Positions 34,422 through 64,000 of a stretch of 64,000 nucleotides of DNA are shown in pieces (position 1 is the stretch's first letter; every line of letters starts with the position of its first letter). The notes below the pieces were generated by a model, which was not told the origin of the DNA, did not search any database, and worked only from the letters and a program-made list of their open reading frames with translations. Source of the stretch: Amphibalanus amphitrite (Eukaryota; Arthropoda; Thecostraca; Balanomorpha; Balanidae); assembly GCF_019059575.1 (NCBI RefSeq), contig NW_024882309.1, forward strand, positions 1 through 64,000, given 5' to 3'. The translations under genes were made by a program, and so were the position numbers.

Positions 34422-35227
34422 TTTATGTCAGTTTCAAAAATGTTCTGACACTTGAAAACTTGCATGAACAAATTTCAATGCTAAGCTAGGCCTCCAAAAG
34501 TGGGAATAAAAGGAAAAAGCAGTTATTAAATGATCTAAGCGTAGGAGCAGTTCAGGAGCTGGCAGGAGCTAGTGAAACATCTGATGCAAAAAAAATGCAA
34601 AAATGCAACGATTTGTGCTGGCTCGTAAGCTGAGATGCCATGCCAATAACCAATAGTTGGGAATTGTAGTTGTATTATTGTAAACAGTGAAATGTGATCG
34701 TTCCGTCGACGGTCGAAGGGCTAAGGAAAGAGGCTAGTTTGAATCAGTGTCCCAAAATTGTGCGATTTCGTTGGAAAACTAAATAACAATCAAACATATA
34801 ATTTTCCATTCTCACTGGCATTTGGCATACTGTGGCAATTTTCGGATTCTGGATGCAAGCTAGGATCCTGGGTGCAATCGCCAGTCTCAACTGCAGTGCC
34901 CCCTCTCGAAGGCAGGATTTCGATTTCTCTATTTTTTGGCCAATTTTAAGTAGGTATACAATTCGGGAGCTTTCAGAAGAGCGCATTTCTGCCTTTCAAG
35001 GGGAGACGCAGGGAGACGAATGGGTCAAACTACTGGGTCAAATGAGTCATAAATTACTCGCTGGCATGAACAAACCAAAATTTTGGCTATTTTTAAAGTA
35101 ATGAATTAATAACAATTTGACCTACTACGATCTGGTACGGTACGCAGCCAGAAACAGCCAATCTGGTACGATTTGGATGCGATCCTGGTACGCTGTAAAA
35201 TCTGGCCGCGGCAACACTGGCTCGGAT

Positions 35228-35732
35228 TCTTTTTGCTTAGATTTTAATTGTTTTATGTCCACAGTAACTACAAAGACATTACATATCAAATTTGTAATAG
35301 GCTTTCATGATTTAGTACAATTGAACTCAATTTTGGATAAGCTTTTTGCAAATTTGACGGACATTCTATTCATCAGCATTCAGCCTCCGCCCAACCTCCG
35401 CCTGTTGAGCTTGAGCTAAAGCTCATTCTGAGGCTGCCTTGCTTGCATTTTTCTTTTCAGTACTTTTACATTTTACACTGGTAATGTGATAGAATGACTA
35501 ATGGTAAATCTTGTTTTTGGTCATTTCCATAGCCCATGACAATGATTTTCTGACATGACCAGCGTCCGCTGTCCCGAAATTATATTTCAGCTTCAACTTG
35601 GACCGATGTTTCTCACCCAAATCTATAAATGTTGGGATTCAACTTGACTCAGAAGTCAGACTTGATTGGTTCAAAACAGAGCTCTGTTCGGTTGCTGTTT
35701 TTTAATCAGCATGCTGTCTGTTTTTTCCATAT
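35228..35732. other. Short intergenic gap, nothing recognised
   Basis: AT-rich; a stretch near 35562-35640 weakly recalls the CAGTGTCCC MITE ends (CTGTCCCGAAATTAT ... AATGTTGGGA) but is too diverged to call. Confidence 0.35.
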
Positions 35733-35811
35733 CAGTAGGCGGAAGTATGGTCAAGCGTGCCCATATTTGGGAACGCATTTTCGTTCCCATGTTTGGGAAT
35801 GATAAACCTAA

Positions 35812-37463
35812 AAGCTTCAGCAGTGGGAAAGGCCTTCCGCACTTTGGGTCTGATACGACGCACTTTCCTGACCCTAGACGAAATCACACTGCCACTACTT
35901 TTCAAGGCGATGGTTAGACCGATACTGGAATATGGAAACTGTGTGTGGGGTCCTGTCTACTGCGGTGACCAAGACAAGGTTGAGAGAGTTCAGAGGCGGG
36001 CCACAAAAATGGTAGCATCAGTCAGGCATCTAGCATACAAGGAGCGGCTGGAGAAACTGAAGCTACCAAGCATGCACTACAGAAGAGAAAGAGGGAACAT
36101 GATCATGGTGTATCAGATTCTAACAGGAGGAATTAGGATCGACCACACCCAGATCTTTCAGAGGGCTCCACCAGACGCCACCACAAGAGGACACTCACTT
36201 AAGCTGATTAAACCATCGGCAAATCGCGCGCAGAGGCAGAACGCGTTCTCGCACAGAGTTGTGAACAAGTGGTGTCTGAAAATGAACCCAAAGAAATGTG
36301 CAGTTCTCCGCTTTGCGAGGCCCCGCGCTAACTTGCCTTCACCGGTGTACTTCCTTGATGGACAGCAAATCCCACATGTAGATTCTCACTCTGATCTTGG
36401 TGTTACTGTCGACTCGCAGCTTAAATTTCACGAGCACATTAGGACTGTTGCACACAAGGCTAGCGGTCTGGCCCATAGTTTTCTTAAGTCTACCGTTTGC
36501 AGGTCTCGCGCATTTATGTTGTTCTTGCTCACTACTCATATCCGACCTGTTATAGAATACTGTTCATGCTTGTGGCATACAGGTTATCTGAAAGACTTGC
36601 GGGTCTTAGAAAATGTTCAGAGGAAGTGGACAAAGCGAGTGGATGGAATGAATGGATTAAGCTATGCAGATCGCCTACAGTCCTTGAACCTGTATTCTGT
36701 CCAAGGGAGGCTCATTCGTGCGGACTTGATACAATGTTGGAAGCTGTTTAACGGTAGATCGTGCCTGAGTCCAGATGACCTGTTCGACCGCCCTCCACAG
36801 GAGCGGACTAGGGGCCACTGCTTTAGGATTTTCCCCACTCTCACCCACACAGACACTAGAAAGCGCTTTTTCTCTGTCAGATGCATTGCTGTTTGGAACT
36901 CACTGCCTGAGGATGCTGTCCGTGCACCTAACATAGCTAGCTTTAAGAAAATGATTGAGGTACATGCACGTAATAGCCTGTTCAGATATGATTGAGGATG
37001 AGCAGTGCTGATTTTGTAAGTAGTTATAGGTATGTAGGTTACTTCCTCGTAGCTAAGCGTGTAGAAATGTGACTGTATTCATCTGACGAGCTTGTGGAAG
37101 ACGCACAATACCAGTCAAAACTCCCAGGACTAATGGTCAAGAATATCACAACTGGGCTGGCGCGTCTGGCATTCAGGGTTCCTTCCAATTCCTTTCGGTC
37201 CTTCCACCTTGCCTTTTCTTTCCGACACAAATGGGAACCCAACCAGGTAAGAGACCAGGTAAGAGTGGAACAGTCTCCCTGAAGAAGTAGTAAATGCCAG
37301 GACAGTCAACAGATTCAAAAATGCTCTAGACAAACACTGGAAGAACTTGCTGTACCAAACCAGAACCGACTAAACTACAAGCCAATGAGCAGGAAATCCA
37401 CAGGCTTCCTTTTCCTAGCCTATCACCTTTCCTGTAATTCAGTAAGTAAGTAAGTAAGTAAGT
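35812..37463 (+). mobile_element. 5'-truncated CR1-like retrotransposon, split by a second retroelement
   Basis: Only the ORF2 C-terminal block remains: RPILEYGNCVWGP, QRRATKMVASV, HYRRERGNMIMVYQIL, TRGHSLKL, SHRVVNKW. It then breaks at 36272. The frame resumes at 37269 with NSLPEEVVNARTVNRFKNAL and ends at TAA 37371-37373. The 3' end is (AGTA)n at about 37441-37464. It sits in the CAGTAGG transposon copy 2. Confidence 0.85.
36273..37263 (+). mobile_element. 5'-truncated non-LTR fragment inserted in the CR1-like fragment
   Basis: Encodes only the C-terminal part of an ORF2 close to that at 14811-17717: LKMNPKKCAVLRFARP, HSDLGVTVDSQLKFHEHI, FLKSTVCRSRAFMLFLL, QRKWTKRVDGMNG, SVQGRLIRADLIQCWKLF, WNSLPEDAV, stop at 36993-36995. 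The 3' end is the same doubled ACCAGGTAAG. AGTGG is duplicated on both sides (36268-36272, 37264-37268). The junction preserves frame, making a 412-codon chimeric ORF of two retroelement tails, which has no expected function. Confidence 0.88.
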
Positions 37464-37858
37464 AAATATGGGAACGCCATGTAGGCATTGTTTAAAACAA
37501 GAAGAAGAACTGTTAAATGACGTCCAAAAAATATAAAACGATCGTGAACCGCCTGATATTTGTCTCAATATTGTTGGGAAAGAGTTTGATATTGTAAGGC
37601 CCATCGTATCTTCAAATCGTTCCTGTTTTTCTAAAGCAGTCCACCACCCGGGCCGCGAGCCCAAATTTGGGAACGCTCTCGTACACTGGTGCTGCAAGCG
37701 TTCCTTATTATAGGAACGGCATACCCAAAATTGGGAACGATTTCACCGACGCCTTTCACAGGCTCTTTTCATTAACAAGCATCACATCCAACGCCGCAAG
37801 TTATTGTTAACGCAACAATCTAAGATGACCTTTCCGGCAAGACCGCCGCATGTTTCGC

Positions 37859-38103
37859 ATAATTAGAATTGAATGGACTGTAGGTTGAGGTAGTTGAATA
37901 GTTGAGATGTGCAGTAAACTATTAGTCTAATATTTTCATTAAGAAGGTCAGTACCTAGTTACTTACTTGTATCATGAATCATGACTTATTTACCTACAGG
38001 CATCCATTTACATATACTTTCAATTTCAGGTGAATATGTGTGTCTATTTTGAAGCTTGACATATTTTTAGTTGTTTGCACTTTCTTCCACTTCAAAAATT
38101 AAA
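37859..38103. other. Upstream of the ankyrin gene
   Basis: AT-rich leader between transposon debris and the first coding exon. I see no clear core promoter; most of the 5' UTR may lie here or further upstream. Confidence 0.3.
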
Positions 38104-62379
<24,276 letters not shown>

Positions 62380-63295
62380 GTGATGTTATAAACCTACCCC
62401 CAATCACCCCAGATACACACAGATACACACAGACACTCAGCACTCAGAGGGGCAGCTCTCCGTCATGTCGGGGCGGGCCTGGCAATCACTCCCACTCTCC
62501 TAATACCGTCCCTGGAGGCCGGGATAATGCGCCGATGGCGACTCATTGAGACAGATTGCCGCGCACTTGTGTACGGCGCTGTACAGTAGGTCTATTAAAA
62601 AAGTCCCCAGCACCAGTGGGCGCTGCCTTCGCTGAGCCGAACCCCCGTATGCCTGTCCCGTATCGCGCCGGTATCAGGTCAGTTAGGGTCAGCGGGACCG
62701 CTCGGTCCGGCCCGCGGGCGGCGGACGGGCGGCCGGTAACGCTTTCCGCCAGCCAGCTGTAGAATCCAACAAACGAGACGGCCACCGCTCAGCGCAGCGA
62801 AACCGGTGTTAAAGAATGGCAGTAGATGTTCATTGTTCATGGCCACAATGATTATGAGATAGTCATTGTTAGCCCGTGCCCTACAGGAATGCCTAGACTC
62901 TCACGTCCTGTTGGAGGGGAAATGGGGATTTAGCATCATTCTTACAACTCAGCTTTGGGCATTTAAGTGGTATTCGAAGTAGCGTCGAAAGTAGCAAAAA
63001 GAAGAAAAATACTTCAGCCAATTTTAGATCGGTTCAGAGCAAAAGGTCATGTCACCAGAGGTCATCGATGGTAAAATTTTGCTTGGACAGGATGCGTTGT
63101 GCGCGCCGGTGCATTGGGTTTCCAATTTCCATGGAAACATCAACAGACTCGGAAGCTCGTAACGCTTGCGTGGAGCCGAATTCATATCAACCGCCGCTAC
63201 AATGCATGGCAGCGCAGCGCAGCGTGCTGCAGCGCGGGGCCGTGAAACACCGCCCAGGGCTATCCATGTATCAGGGCAATCCAACCCACGTGATG
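62380..63295 (+). other. Start of ankyrin intron 14
   Basis: No coding signal recognised. Confidence 0.4.
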
Positions 63296-63413
63296 GGCTC
63301 GGCCCCAGCGGAGCATGAGGCTCAGGACTCCCGCCCAGGCCCCCTGTCTCCCCCTAATTCCTGTCATCCTTCCCACTCTGAAATCGACCGAAAGAGCCTA
63401 ACCTAACACAACA
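63296..63413 (+). repeat. SINE-like 3' tail, copy 2
   Basis: GGGCTCGGCCCC ... CCCCTAATTCCTGTCATCC ... GACCGAAAGAGCCTAACCTA matches 22800-22920 in the same order. Confidence 0.55.
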
Positions 63414-63671
63414 AGCAGCTCGTTTACCGCTATGTCTGAATAATATTGTCAGATTTAATTAAGGTCAACGGCTTAGCACGTAAATAACAGCAACTGCCAC
63501 CATCGGTATTATGAGAAAACCAATTGCTTTTCCACAAACACTAAAAGTTTTAAGCTAAACCTACATGAAATTAATTTTACCAGCCTCGTGTTCCTCCTAT
63601 CAAAACGCTTCGAATGAATCAAAAGTTGATCTTTAAGCCTCACCGGCACAGGCCATTTTGCATCCTTCGAC

Positions 63672-63714
63672 GGCGCAAGGGGGGGGGGGGTTGCACGACC
63701 CCCCCCCCTCGCGC
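63672..63714. repeat. G-run/C-run hairpin
   Basis: GCGCAAG followed by a run of about 11 G, TTGCACGA, then about 10 C and CTCGCGC: an inverted repeat able to form a very GC-rich hairpin. Confidence 0.8.
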
Positions 63715-63794
63715 TTGGCCCCTGATTGAGCTAGAGCTTCACGGAAAAAACGAGCGTGCTGCCCGTCACGAGAGGAAGCCGATGATACCCAATT

Positions 63795-64000
63795 TTAAGG
63801 TCCTAGGTCATCGGGTGACCTTCCAGGTCAGGTCAATGACCCGAAAATCGGGAAAATGGGGACCTGTTAGAAAGTCGTAAAGTGTGGCTGCTATGGGGTT
63901 TTCCGGGGTGCTGATCACGAATATCGTTTTAGTTTTGAGCACAGATGATGTCTTAAAGCATTTAGACCAGGTCGGGTCAGGTCAGGTCAGGTCAACCGGT
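63795..64000. repeat. AGGTCA-rich repeat module, copy 5 (cut by window end)
   Basis: AGGTCATCGGGTGACCTTCC, CCAGGTCAGGTCAATGACCC and a terminal run GTCAGGTCAGGTCAGGTCAA. The core is not seen; the copy runs off the edge. Confidence 0.55.

Larger units (their letters stand above)
30524..34470 (-). mobile_element. CR1-type non-LTR retrotransposon, apparently full length
   Basis: Contains complete ORF1 and ORF2 on the minus strand. The 3' end is marked by tandem AGGTAT units (+ strand 30524-30544) instead of poly(A). The 5' boundary is not visible and is placed approximately beyond the ORF1 start at 34421. It sits inside a hAT element. Both ORFs are free of stops, so it is young. Confidence 0.85.
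30138..35219. mobile_element. hAT element with 8-bp TSD, carrying a CR1 insertion
   Basis: The left end CAGTGTTGCC (30138) and right end GGCAACACTG (ending 35219) are exact inverses. The flanks are identical 8-bp duplications GCTCGGAT (30130-30137, 35220-35227). CTGGTAC repeats cluster inside both ends (about 30148-30230 and 35120-35195), as expected for subterminal transposase sites. No hAT transposase is seen. The two arms total about 1.1 kb if the CR1 element is removed, so this is a non-autonomous element that later received the retrotransposon. A lone CAGTGTCCCAAAATTG at 34744 resembles one MITE end. Confidence 0.9.
35733..37858. mobile_element. CAGTAGG-type transposon, copy 2, truncated and interrupted
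   Basis: The left end CAGTAGGCGGAAGTATGG at 35733 and the following 75 bp match 2622-2700. The match resumes at about 37464 (AAATATGGGAACGCCATGTA) and continues to 37858, where it stops abruptly at the counterpart of 3102. The gap is filled by a retrotransposon fragment (35812-37463). The right terminus is absent. Confidence 0.85.

Noticed and set aside
35757..36995. A 412-codon gene
   Set aside because: It is a chance in-frame fusion of two truncated retroelement tails, shown by the AGTGG duplication and the resumption of the outer frame at 37269.

Overview
This window looks like nuclear DNA from an arthropod, most likely a crustacean. A barnacle or copepod would fit, but that is a guess. 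The evidence is animal-type split genes with GT-AG introns, GC-rich exons set in AT-richer, repeat-packed DNA, CR1-type and RNase H-bearing non-LTR retrotransposons, hAT, Tc1 and other inverted-repeat DNA transposons, and long microsatellites. Nothing suggests bacteria: there are no operons, no ribosome binding sites and no dense coding.

Two host genes can be read with confidence, both on the + strand. (1) A complete seven-exon S-methyl-5'-thioadenosine phosphorylase gene (MTAP, 18396-21044, 284 codons) of the methionine/polyamine salvage pathway. (2) The 5' part of a PP6 regulatory ankyrin-repeat subunit gene (ANKRD28/44/52 family). Fourteen phase-consistent exons from 38104 to 62379 encode about 640 residues, and the gene runs past the right edge. 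Its intron 13 is about 13.2 kb.

Layout. 1-10 kb: a MULE-like element with a 9-bp target duplication has split an older ORF and itself carries a nested 4-bp-TSD element. An inverted-repeat element and a 5'-truncated RNase H retroelement fragment follow. 10-18 kb: a 3.6-kb inverted-repeat transposon holding a small hAT MITE and a decayed GC-rich coding-like fragment, then a non-LTR retrotransposon with an intact endonuclease-RT frame. 18-22 kb: MTAP. 22-37.9 kb: a transposon cluster with a second MULE-like copy (whose empty site proves the nested insertion), a decayed Tc1 element, a hAT element with perfect 8-bp target duplication containing an apparently intact CR1 element with both ORFs, and a three-level nest of elements. 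38-64 kb: the ankyrin gene, whose large introns hold MITEs, microsatellites, two related inverted-repeat elements, tRNA-like sequences and AGGTCA-rich repeats.

The most unusual signal is that several exon-intron junctions of both host genes are tandemly duplicated as minisatellites. Each copy contains the splice site plus 20-45 bp of adjoining exon (MTAP exon 6 acceptor; ankyrin exons 4, 6 and 13 donors; exon 12 acceptor). In MTAP the five decoy acceptors are all spaced 2 modulo 3, so use of any of them would produce a stop codon at the next acceptor. A second unusual signal is an AGGTCA-rich module with a shared core found inside three transposons with unrelated termini.
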